Of a stretch of 64,000 nucleotides of DNA, positions 26,565 through 35,200 are shown piece after piece. The position numbers and the translations under genes are program-made. Source of the DNA: Candidatus Roseilinea mizusawaensis. Its GTDB lineage: Bacteria > Chloroflexota > Anaerolineae > J036 > Brachytrichaceae. The first letter of the stretch is position 1; each line of letters starts with the position of its first letter. The notes under the pieces were generated by a model that had not been told where the DNA came from, made no database searches, and saw nothing but the letters and a program-made list of their open reading frames with translations. Where the stretch lies: NCBI GenBank assembly GCA_016841965.1, contig JAEANN010000015.1, positions 39,419 through 103,418 on the forward strand. The letters run 5' to 3'.

Positions 26565-26990
26565 ATGAAAATCAGCGGGATGTTGAGCGATCTGCTGCGA
26601 TCTCTGTTCAAGCGCCCGGCGACGGAGCAATATCCGTTCATCAAGCGCAAACCGCCAGAGCGTTTGCGCGGCGAGTTGCACTACGACCCAAGCAACTGTT
26701 CGGGCTGTATGCTGTGCATGAAAGACTGCCCGGCCAATGCGCTTGAACTGATCGTCATCGACCGTAAGGCGAAAAGGTTCGTCATGCGCTATCACGCCGA
26801 TCGCTGCACATTTTGCGCGCAGTGCGTGTCGAGCTGCCGCTTCAAATGTCTGAACATGTCGAACGAGGAATACGAGCTGGCCGCGCTGACCAAAGCGCCG
26901 TTCACCGTGCACTATGGCAACGAGTCAGATATCCAGGCCATCCTGGAAGCAGTCGCTCCGGCAAACACTGAGCCGGCTGCAAAAGCCTGA
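26565..26990 (+). CDS. Group 4 hydrogenase ferredoxin-like subunit, NuoI-like
   Basis: 141 residues with two [4Fe-4S] cluster motifs, CSGCMLCMKDCP (about residues 45-56) and CTFCAQCVSSCR (about 84-95). It would take electrons from soluble ferredoxin and pass them to the small subunit. The Nuo EFG module for NADH is absent from this operon, in line with ferredoxin as donor. It has a ribosome-binding site (CCAGGAGTG) before the ATG. Confidence 0.92.
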   Translation: MKISGMLSDLLRSLFKRPATEQYPFIKRKPPERLRGELHYDPSNCSGCMLCMKDCPANALELIVIDRKAKRFVMRYHADRCTFCAQCVSSCRFKCLNMSNEEYELAALTKAPFTVHYGNESDIQAILEAVAPANTEPAAKA

Positions 26991-27003
26991 GCGCGCCGTT
27001 CGC

Positions 27004-27480
27004 GTGGCCGTTGTTGGGATTGGCAATGACCTGCGCGGCGATGACGCAGCCGGCCTGCTGGTGGCGCGCGCTTTGATCGAACGGCAAACAGGCAACGGCG
27101 CGCAGTCATCCATGCTGGCGCTGGACGCCGGGGCAGCCCCCGAAAACGTGACCGGCGCGTTGCGCCGCTTTGCGCCTGACCTCGTCATCTTCGTCGACGC
27201 AGCTTTCGCCGACGACGCCGCGCCACCCGGCACAATTGAGTGGATCGACCGACATCAAACTACCGGCTTGAGCACAGCAGCCTTTGCTGGATCGACGCAT
27301 ACCCTGCCGCTGCATAGGATCGCGCAATACCTCGTGGCCGAGCTGGGCTGTGAAGTGGCCCTGATCGGCATCCGGGCCGGCAACCTGACTTTCGACCACA
27401 CTGCATCACCCAGCACATACCAGGCCGCGCAGGAAGTAGCAGCCGGCCTGTGGGCAGCCCTGACGGAGGCGCGTGCATGA
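27004..27480 (+). CDS. Hydrogenase maturation endopeptidase, HycI-like
   Basis: About 158 residues from a GTG at 27004. It has the nickel-sensing protease pattern VVGIGNDLRGDDAAGLLVAR, the second Asp in LALDAGAAPENVTGAL, and STHTLPLHRIAQYLVAELGC as in E. coli HycI. It should clip the C-terminal peptide of the large subunit after nickel insertion, which supports a genuinely nickel-containing enzyme. An alternative ATG at 26914 would add 30 residues and overlap the ferredoxin-like gene by 77 bases; I prefer the shorter form because HycI proteins start within a few residues of the GxGN motif. Confidence 0.88.
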   Translation: MAVVGIGNDLRGDDAAGLLVARALIERQTGNGAQSSMLALDAGAAPENVTGALRRFAPDLVIFVDAAFADDAAPPGTIEWIDRHQTTGLSTAAFAGSTHTLPLHRIAQYLVAELGCEVALIGIRAGNLTFDHTASPSTYQAAQEVAAGLWAALTEARA

Positions 27481-28601
27481 ACTCGCAAGCGATCAAACGT
27501 TATCTGGAATTTTTGAATGACGAGCGCAATGGCGCGGCGCTGTATCAGGCGCTGGCCGACGCCGAGCGCGACGAACATCTGGCCACAGTGTATCGGCGCA
27601 TGGCTGCCGTCGAGCAACGCCATGCCGATGTGTGGATCAAAAAACTGACCGAGGCCGGCGTGGCGATCCCACCCTTCAAGCCGTCTTTTCGCACGCGCGT
27701 GTTCGGCATCCTGGCAAGGCGGTTCGGCGTCACCCTTGTGCTGCCCACCATCACTGAACTGGAACAGAAAGACAGCCACAAGTATGGACAAGAGACTGAC
27801 ACAAGCGGCCTGTCGGCCGATGAAGGGTCGCACGCGCGGCTGCTGCGCGCCATCACGCAGCCGGTGCGCGGCAAGATCAGCGGCGGGGCGCTGGCGCAGC
27901 TCGAGGGGCGCCATCGCTCTGGCGGCGGCAATGCCTTGCGCGCGGCCGTTCTGGGCGCCAACGACGGCCTGGTGTCAAACCTCAGCCTGGTGATGGGCGT
28001 GGCCGGCGCCGCCGACCTCAACGAGCAGGCCATCCTCATCGCCGGCCTGGCCGGCCTGCTGGCCGGCGCCATCTCCATGGCGCTGGGCGAATGGTTGTCG
28101 GTGCAAAGCTCGCGCGAGTTGTATCAGCGACAAATCTCCATCGAACGAGCCGAGATTGCCAGCGCGCCGGAAGAAGAAATCGAAGAGATGACGCTCATCT
28201 ATCAGGCGCGCGGAATAGACGAAACGCGCGCCCGCCAGATGGCCCAGCAGATCATGAGCGATCCGACCTCGGCAGTGGAGACGCTGGCGCGCGAGGAACT
28301 CGGCATCGACCCGCAGGCGCTGGGCGGCTCGGCGTGGGAAGCAGCCATCACCTCGTTCATCCTGTTCGCCATCGGCGCGGTGCTGCCCGTATCCGCTTTC
28401 TTTTTCCTGCAAGGGATGACTGCCGTGATCGCCAGCATTGCTGTCAGTGCCGTGGGCCTGTTCGTCATCGGATCGGCCATCACGTTGTTCACGGGCCGGT
28501 CGATCTGGTTTTCCGGCGCGCGCCAGGTGCTATTTGGCCTCGTGGCAGCCGGCGTCACGTTTACGATTGGCCGGCTGGTTGGCGTCAACCTGAGCGGATA
28601 G
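27477..28601 (+). CDS. Ferritin-like/VIT1 fusion, probable iron exporter (MbfA type)
   Basis: 374 residues. The N-terminal 100 residues are a rubrerythrin/ferritin-like helical bundle with iron-ligand patterns (LNDERNGAALYQALADAERD and MAAVEQRHADVWIKKL). From about residue 160 a VIT1/CCC1 domain follows: GANDGLVSNLSLVMGVAGAA, LAGAISMALGEWLSVQSSRE, and three further C-terminal helices. This architecture is known from membrane-bound ferritin A, which exports ferrous iron and protects from peroxide stress. The ATG overlaps the protease stop (ATGA), tying it to hydrogenase expression. Confidence 0.87.
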   Translation: MNSQAIKRYLEFLNDERNGAALYQALADAERDEHLATVYRRMAAVEQRHADVWIKKLTEAGVAIPPFKPSFRTRVFGILARRFGVTLVLPTITELEQKDSHKYGQETDTSGLSADEGSHARLLRAITQPVRGKISGGALAQLEGRHRSGGGNALRAAVLGANDGLVSNLSLVMGVAGAADLNEQAILIAGLAGLLAGAISMALGEWLSVQSSRELYQRQISIERAEIASAPEEEIEEMTLIYQARGIDETRARQMAQQIMSDPTSAVETLAREELGIDPQALGGSAWEAAITSFILFAIGAVLPVSAFFFLQGMTAVIASIAVSAVGLFVIGSAITLFTGRSIWFSGARQVLFGLVAAGVTFTIGRLVGVNLSG

Positions 28602-28979
28602 CTTCCCCTCCCCTGCACGTCTCTCCTCCTCTTCCTTCCTCCCTCCATACCGCTGCTCTGGCTGCGCGATTCTGCCGGCTTACCACCTGCATCCTGCCTG
28701 CCGGCGCTCTTGTCTCGCCCTCACAGCGCACTCATCTCGTGACAAATTTCACTATCAAAATCTACCGGAATGCCCGTTCGAGGAAGGATCGCAGGGTTTT
28801 GAGAGCGTCCCCTGCCTACAATCAAAGCCAGTAATGGGCTATCAGAGCGAATGCTGAACAAACGTGGTGCAGAGCTTCGCCGACAACTGGATTACACATA
28901 ACTTATCACAGAAAATTCTGGGATAAATCTGGGAAAAGCGCGAAGTCGTGCACTTACACATGCAAGGAATAGAATTGTT
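28602..28979. other. Intergenic region upstream of the mevalonate genes
   Basis: 378 bases without a supported gene. It starts with a pyrimidine-rich tract (about 28602-28650, CCTCTTCCTTCCTCCCTCC) after the iron-exporter stop, then becomes AT-richer from about 28860 (ACACATAACTTATCACAG), which is where I expect the promoter of the HMG-CoA synthase operon. No confident -35/-10 pair and no clear terminator are visible. Confidence 0.5.
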
Positions 28980-30032
28980 ATGGGCGTGATGAAACCCAAT
29001 CGAGCAGTTGGAATTGTCGGGTACGGTGCGTATGTGCCCCGCTATCGCCTGCCGGCGCAGGAAGTGGCCGAGTTATGGACAGAAGGCAATATGCAACTGC
29101 CGGTGCGTGAGAAGTCGGTGCCGGGGCTGGACGAGGACGTAGCCACGATGAGCATCGAAGCGGCGCGCAACGCGCTGGCGCGCAGCGGCGGACTGCTGCC
29201 GAGCCGAATTGGCGCGGTGTGGGTCGGGAGCGAATCCCATCCCTATGCCGTCAAGCCGACCAGCACCATCGTTGCCGAGGCCATCGGCGCGACGCCGTAT
29301 ACGACGGCGGCCGACTGGCAGTTTGCATGCAAGGCCGGCACCGAGGCCATCCAAGCGGCGATTGGGCTGGTGGGCAGCGGCATGGCCGACTACGCGCTGG
29401 CCATCGGGATGGACGCTGCCCAGGGCCGGCCGGGGGACGCACTGGAGTACACCGCCGGCGCAGGTGGCGCAGCCTTTGTCATCGGCCCGGCCGAAGCATC
29501 TCTCGCCGTGTTCGAGGGGTCGGTTTCGTATGTGACCGACACGCCGGATTTCTGGCGCCGGCAATACGAGAAATTTCCTGAACATGCCGGGCGCTTCACC
29601 GGCGAGCCGGCCTATTTCCACCACATCTCATCCTCGGTCTCGCAACTGCTGACCGAGATGAACCTGAAGGCGAGCGACTTCACCTATGCCGTGTTCCACC
29701 AGCCCAACGCCAAATTCCCGATGAAGGTGGGCGAGGATCTGGGCTTCACCCGTGAGCAGATCAAGCCAGGGCTGCTGGTCAATGAAATCGGCAACACCTA
29801 TGCCGGCTCGTCGCTGATCGGGCTGACGGCGGTGCTGGACATTGCAAAGCCGGGGCAGCGAATCCTGCTGGCTTCGTTCGGTAGCGGAGCCGGCAGCGAC
29901 GCCTTCAGCCTGCTCGTTCAGGGGCGGCGCGAAGGCGTTCAGGCGCCAGGTACACGCGACTATATCAACCGCAGGACGCAAATCGACTACGCCATGTACG
30001 CCCGGCTGAAGGGCAACTATAAGCTGAACTAA
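28980..30032 (+). CDS. Hydroxymethylglutaryl-CoA synthase, archaeal type
   Basis: 350 residues. It condenses acetyl-CoA with acetoacetyl-CoA to HMG-CoA. The catalytic Cys is in [19 protein letters not shown], the His in [12 protein letters not shown], and the C-terminal [20 protein letters not shown] block matches the archaeal enzymes rather than the longer eukaryotic type. It is followed by an archaeal-type thiolase and a DUF35 protein. In methanogens these three form one complex that channels acetoacetyl-CoA. The product would feed isoprenoid synthesis through mevalonate. Confidence 0.92.
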   Translation: MGVMKPNRAVGIVGYGAYVPRYRLPAQEVAELWTEGNMQLPVREKSVPGLDEDVATMSIEAARNALARSGGLLPSRIGAVWVGSESHPYAVKPTSTIVAEAIGATPYTTAADWQFACKAGTEAIQAAIGLVGSGMADYALAIGMDAAQGRPGDALEYTAGAGGAAFVIGPAEASLAVFEGSVSYVTDTPDFWRRQYEKFPEHAGRFTGEPAYFHHISSSVSQLLTEMNLKASDFTYAVFHQPNAKFPMKVGEDLGFTREQIKPGLLVNEIGNTYAGSSLIGLTAVLDIAKPGQRILLASFGSGAGSDAFSLLVQGRREGVQAPGTRDYINRRTQIDYAMYARLKGNYKLN

Positions 30033-30035
30033 TTC

Positions 30036-30103
30036 TTTGGCGTTTGGATTGGCAATTGCCGACAAAATCCCAAACCCAAAATCGTAAATCCAAAATCCCA
30101 AAT
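30036..30103. repeat. Inverted heptanucleotide array between synthase and thiolase genes
   Basis: Almost the whole intergenic space is heptads in one phase: TTTGGCG, TTTGGAT, TGGCAAT, TGCCGAC, then the complementary type AAAATCC, CAAACCC, AAAATCG, TAAATCC, AAAATCC, CAAATAT running into the thiolase ATG. The left arm (TTTGGAT) and right arm (AAAATCC) are complementary in type, so the mRNA could fold into a hairpin. It leaves no Shine-Dalgarno site for the thiolase gene. Confidence 0.82.
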
Positions 30104-31258
30104 ATGAGAGACGTTTCCATCATCGGCATCGGCCAGGTCAAGGTCGGTGAGCACTGGGACAAGAGCCTGCGCGAACTGGGCTACTACGCGCTGCATGCGG
30201 CCATGAAGGATGCCCGGCTCGAACGCATCGACTCATTGTTTGTGGGCAACATGCTGTCGGGCGAGCTGACCGGCCAGGAGCACCTGGGCGCGATCATCGC
30301 CGACTTCGCCGGCCTGAAAGGCGTCGAAGCCGTCAAGGTCGAGGCGGCCTGTGGCAGCGGCGCGGCAGCCCTGCGCATGGGTTATATCGCGGTGGCCGGC
30401 GGCATGGCCGACTTTGTAGCCTGCATTGGCGTCGAAAAGATGACCGACAAGCAAAACGCTTCGGTGACCTCGGCGCTGGCAATGGCCGCCGACGGCGACT
30501 ACGAGGCGCTGCACGGCCTATCATTTGTCAGCATCAACGCGCTGCTGATGCGGCGCTATATGCACGAGCACGGCTACAAGAAGGAAGACTTCGCGCCGTT
30601 TGCCATCAACGCGCATGCCAACGCAGTGAACAACCCATACGCCATGTTCCAGGCGCCGGTGACACAAAAGCAATTCACCGAAGCCAAGATGATCGCCGAT
30701 CCGATCAACCTGCTGGACTCATCACCGATCGCAGACGGTGCAGCGTGCGTCATCATTGCGCCAACGGCGATCGCAAAGGAGTTCACCGACAGGCCGGTGC
30801 GCATCCGCGCTTCGGCGATCGCCACCGACACCGTAGCCGTCCACGACCGGCGTGACCCGCTGTTCCTGGAGGGCGGCGCGATCAGCGCGCAGAAAGCGTA
30901 TGCCATGGCCGGCGTGGGGCCGCATGACATCGACCTGTTCGAGGTGCACGACGCTTTCACCATCATGTCGGCGCTGTCGCTCGAAGCGGCCGGCTTTGCC
31001 CCGCGCGGCAAAGGTGTGGCGCTGGCGCTGGACGGCGAGATCGGCTTGAGCGGGCGTATCCCTATCACCACCATGGGTGGGTTAAAAGCGCGCGGACACC
31101 CAGTTGGCGCGACGGGTATGTATCAAATCGTCGAGGTTGCCACCCAACTACGCGGCGAAGCCGGCGCCAACCAGATCAAGAATGCCCGGCTGGGCATGGC
31201 CCAAAATATTGGCGGCAGCGGCGCAACAGTCATCACAACGATCCTCGAAGGATTCTAG
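30104..31258 (+). CDS. Acetyl-CoA acetyltransferase, archaeal-type thiolase
   Basis: 384 residues. The nucleophile Cys is in VKVEAACGSGAAALRMGYIA and the second catalytic region is GGLKARGHPVGATGMYQIVE. The start at 30104 (MRDVSIIGIGQVKVGEHWDK) matches archaeal thiolases; longer frames would translate the upstream heptad array. It makes acetoacetyl-CoA for the HMG-CoA synthase encoded just upstream. The absence of a ribosome-binding site suggests coupled or leader-dependent translation. Confidence 0.92.
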   Translation: MRDVSIIGIGQVKVGEHWDKSLRELGYYALHAAMKDARLERIDSLFVGNMLSGELTGQEHLGAIIADFAGLKGVEAVKVEAACGSGAAALRMGYIAVAGGMADFVACIGVEKMTDKQNASVTSALAMAADGDYEALHGLSFVSINALLMRRYMHEHGYKKEDFAPFAINAHANAVNNPYAMFQAPVTQKQFTEAKMIADPINLLDSSPIADGAACVIIAPTAIAKEFTDRPVRIRASAIATDTVAVHDRRDPLFLEGGAISAQKAYAMAGVGPHDIDLFEVHDAFTIMSALSLEAAGFAPRGKGVALALDGEIGLSGRIPITTMGGLKARGHPVGATGMYQIVEVATQLRGEAGANQIKNARLGMAQNIGGSGATVITTILEGF

Positions 31259-31279
31259 ATTGCGCATTCAGCATTCGGA
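31259..31279. repeat. Short heptanucleotide array in the thiolase/DUF35 gap
   Basis: ATTGCGC, ATTCAGC and ATTCGGA follow the thiolase stop codon in one phase. Three units alone would not be convincing, but sequence type and junction position match the longer arrays of the window. Confidence 0.5.
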
Positions 31280-31317
31280 CTTGATTAACCGACTTCATTA
31301 AAAAGGATGGAGCAACG

Positions 31318-31740
31318 ATGGAAGTAGCACGATTCTGGCGAACAAAAGGACAGCGCTATCAGTTGGTCGGCGAAGTCTGCCCAAGCTGTGGGGAAAAGAT
31401 TTTCCCGCCCAGGGACGTATGTCCGGCCTGTGAAAAAGAGGCCAAAACCCCCTACACATTCAGCGGCAAGGGCGAAGTGTATTCCTACAGCACGATCTAC
31501 TCTGCGCCGGAAGGGTTCGAGAAATACGCGCCGTACACGGTGGCGCTAGTGCGCCTGGCCGAAGGCCCGCTGGTTACAGCGCAGTTGACCGATGTCGATG
31601 CGCAGGATGTCAAGGTGGGCATGCCGGTGGAGATGGTGACACGCGTGCTGCGCGAAGACGGCGAACGCGGCATGGTGGTGTATGGCTACAAATTCCGGCC
31701 CGTGTGCGCAAATCAGGGTGCAGCGGCCCAACAGATCTGA
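31318..31740 (+). CDS. Zn-ribbon/OB-fold DUF35 protein
   Basis: 140 residues. A zinc ribbon (CPSCGEKIFPPRDVCPAC, about residues 20-37) is followed by an OB-fold (GKGEVYSYSTIYSAPEGFEK, PLVTAQLTDVDAQDVKVGMP). In archaea this protein bridges thiolase and HMG-CoA synthase and binds CoA in a shared tunnel. Its place as the third gene after those two supports the same role. AAAAAGGATGGAGC provides a ribosome-binding site. Confidence 0.9.
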   Translation: MEVARFWRTKGQRYQLVGEVCPSCGEKIFPPRDVCPACEKEAKTPYTFSGKGEVYSYSTIYSAPEGFEKYAPYTVALVRLAEGPLVTAQLTDVDAQDVKVGMPVEMVTRVLREDGERGMVVYGYKFRPVCANQGAAAQQI

Positions 31741-32209
31741 TGCCAAGAAATTGACAGGCCGGGCTGATCGGTTCGAAGCCGTTCCGGCCTGCCCCCTCCT
31801 CTTGCATGCAGGCAACAAGCCTGTGCCCAATTGTCTGCTTGGTCCACACAGCGGCGAGATGATCTCGTCACTGTAAGACCATCCCCAACCTGCTCGTTTT
31901 GAGACACCCTCGGCAGATAGACCTGCCAGAAGCTGGTTTGCGCCGGCAGCGCCCTGCGCGCACAAAACCGGTTTCCTTTGCTATTGCCGGCGCTGTGTGC
32001 GCCGTGCCCCTCGATACCCCCACTCGCCAACGCTGCACAGGCCGCCGCCGGCCAGGCGCACGTCAATTCCTGCATCGACTAACCTTACAGATGACCCGGA
32101 TTGCGCAAAAACATCTTTTGGCATACTCTTACCGCCGTCGACGTAGAGACGCAAAACGAGGCGCACAAGCAAGCCGAGCGCCACGCTAGTTTTGAGCAAA
32201 AGCTCAGCC
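31741..32209. other. Intergenic region with a GC hairpin
   Basis: 469 bases without a supported gene. Just after the DUF35 stop, CAGGCCGG (31755-31762) pairs with CCGGCCTG (31784-31791), with an inner CGG/CCG stem. It lacks a T-run, so it may be a weak terminator or 3'-end stabiliser. The promoter of the subtilisin gene should lie in the right half, but I cannot assign it. Confidence 0.5.
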
Positions 32210-35200
32210 ATGTTCAGCATAGCGAGAACGCCCAGCATGGAGCAATCAAGCAACACAGCCCGCAAACACCAGGGACTCTATCGAAACGCGACCAGCAGAT
32301 TAGGCCGACTGCGCTGCATAATGCTGATAGCTCTGTTAATCTTGGGCACATCGCTTTTGAGTCCTCCGTCTGCAGCGCGAGCAAGTGCGCCCCCTTCGTC
32401 CGCAGTCTCTCCAAGCAACACCACGGCCAGGCCGCCGACTTCCTCACCCTTAGCCTCAGTGATCGACCCAGACCTGCAAGCAGCACTCGCTGCACCTGGC
32501 GCCGGGCCGTTGCAGTTTATCGTGGAATTCGCCGCCCCGGCCGCCAGGCAGGCCGGGCTGGACACTGCGGCCACACAAGCAGACTGGAGTGAGCGCGGCG
32601 CACAGGTCGTGGCCGTGCTACAGCACAGCGCCGCGCAAGCACAGGCCGCAGCGCGATCTCTTCTGGCGCAGCGCAGCATGCCTTACCACGACCTGTGGAT
32701 CTTCAATGCGCTGGCAGTCACAGGAACCTGGCAGGACGCGCTGGCATTGGCTGCTCAACCGAACGTCATACGCGTGCGTCTACCCCGCCGCTATGCGCTA
32801 CACACGCCAATCGCGGTTGAACCAGCCCAGGACAAGCCGCCTTTGGATTTATCAGCGCCTTTATCGTCAAGGGCCGCGAACGCTACGCAAAGCCTGCCCT
32901 GGGGATTAACGCACATCCGCGCCGATATGGTCTGGCACGCGCTCAACGTGCGTGGGGCCGGCATTGTGATCGGCAGCATCGACACCGGAGCGCGGTTTAC
33001 CCATCAGGCATTGGTCAAAAAGTATCGTGGCTATCTGGGTGATGGACGTTTTGTGCATCATTACAACTGGTTCGACCCCAATGGAGCGCCGGCCCCGTTT
33101 GACAACACAGGGCACGGCACACACACCCTCGGCACCATCGCGGGCGATGACGGCGCAGGGCAAACGATTGGCATCGCCCCTGGCGCCACGTGGATTGCAG
33201 CGAAAGGGTGCGCTGCTAACTGGTGCAGTGAAACAGACCTGGCACTCGCCGGCCAATGGATGCTGGCGCCAACACGGCTAGACGGCATGTATCCCGACCC
33301 TTCTCGCCGGCCCCACATCGTCAATAACTCGTGGGGCGCAGATGCGTGGGATCCGTTCTATCAAGCGATTGTGCTGGCCTGGCGGGCAGCCGGCATTTAC
33401 CCCGTCTTTTCATTGGGCAACTCGGGGCCGGCGTGTGGCACTGCCGGCTCGCCGGGGACTTACAGCACAGCACTAGGCGTCGGGGCAACGGACAGCAACG
33501 ATCAGATCGCCGCTTTCAGCTCGCGCGGGCCGAGTCGTGACCCACTCACACCTGCGGCAATCAAGCCAGAGCTGAGCGCGCCAGGAGTGGCAATACGATC
33601 AGCGCTGGCGGGGCGCGATGACGAATACGGGACTCTGAGCGGCACCTCGATGGCGGCGCCGCATGTGGCCGGCGCAATTGCATTGATGTGGTCGGCCAGC
33701 CCGTCACTGATCGGTCAGATCATTTCAACAACCCATATCCTGACAAGCACCACCCGGCGCATTGCGAATACGGTGAACTGTGGCGAGGGTCTGAGCAAAG
33801 TGCCGAATCACACTTTTGGCTGGGGCCGGCTCGATGCTTACTCGGCGACGCTGCGCGCGATAACATCCACGCCGGCCAGCGGCATTCTGGTTGCGCGCAC
33901 AGTCATCAGCGAGACAAGCGCGCCGGCGCCGGCTGTGAGACTGCGCCTTGATACAGCCACAGGCCGCTGGCTCGAAGGACCTACAGACGGCCAAGGCGAA
34001 TTGAGTTTGCGTGCGCCCACAGGAACCTATCTGCTGCGGGCAGAACATCCCGCTTTGCGCAGCACCCAGCTTGCAGTCACCCTCAGCGCCGGCGTGACCA
34101 CCAGCATCGTCATCTCACTGTCGCCGCGGACACAGTGGACAATTCAGGGCGCCACGCGCGACGCCCAAAACGGGTTGCCCGTGCGCGCCACTGTGCGGGC
34201 AACTTCTCCCGACTTGCCAGAAGAGCTGATCACTTACTCCGAGCGCGCCAGCGGCGCATATAGCTTGACGGCGCCGGGCGGCATCTCGCTCTCAATTCGC
34301 GTCGAGGCGCTGGGATATCAGATCACACAAACCATGCTTTTGACGCCCGACGAGAACGACGGGGCAAACAATCTCATTGAACAGAACTTCGAGCTGCTCT
34401 CGCACGATTGCCTGAACCACCCGGCGCTGTGCAGCCAGTTGGCTATTCGGCCACTCAGCGAGATCGATTGGCCGCCGGCAACCGGCATCAGTTGGCTGGT
34501 GGTGAACGGCGACACAGCGTATGTCGGCAGCGGCAAAAACCTGTTGAGCATTGATATCGGCGCACCCGGCCAGCCGCGCATTCTTTCAACGACACCAATA
34601 AGCGTCGCAGACACGCTGCAATGGGAATATAGCCAGGCAGCAATCACAGAGGACAAATTGATCGTGCTGCGCGACTTACTCGAAACAAGTGGGTATGCAC
34701 TGCATCTTTTCACCCTGAATCCCCCCTCTGCACCACAGTCAGTGGCCACCATCACAAGCAGCAACAATTTTGACGGCAGGATGTTTGCATATCGCGGTCA
34801 TGTGTACGTGCCAGAAGCCGGCAACGGCTGGCGTATCTTCTCCACCACAACAACCAGCATCACACCACTGAGACTGGCCGGGGACGCGCTGTTCAAGCAC
34901 ACTGTGCTGAGTGTTTCGCGCCTGGGCAGCGGGGTCATGGCCCACATCATCGAACCCGATCAAACTGGCGGAACCATCCTCGCTGTGTCACTTGATCAGC
35001 CAGATGCGCCAATCGTGCGAGACATTTATCGCAGCAGCCAGTGGATCATAGCCATGCACGCGCAGGATGGCTATGTGTACAGCGCCGAAGAAGCTGTTGA
35101 TTTCTGGCGCGTGTTGAAGCCAATCCGTGTTTCGGCCGGCCTGACTTTCACGCTGCGCCCGCCGAGCACCTGGCTCACCCGCGAATATATGATCGCGCTG

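Noticed and set aside
31751..31791. tRNA-like element (GGTTCGAAGCC resembles a T-loop)
   Set aside because: No acceptor, D or anticodon arms could be drawn; only a simple hairpin with outer arms CAGGCCGG/CCGGCCTG is present.
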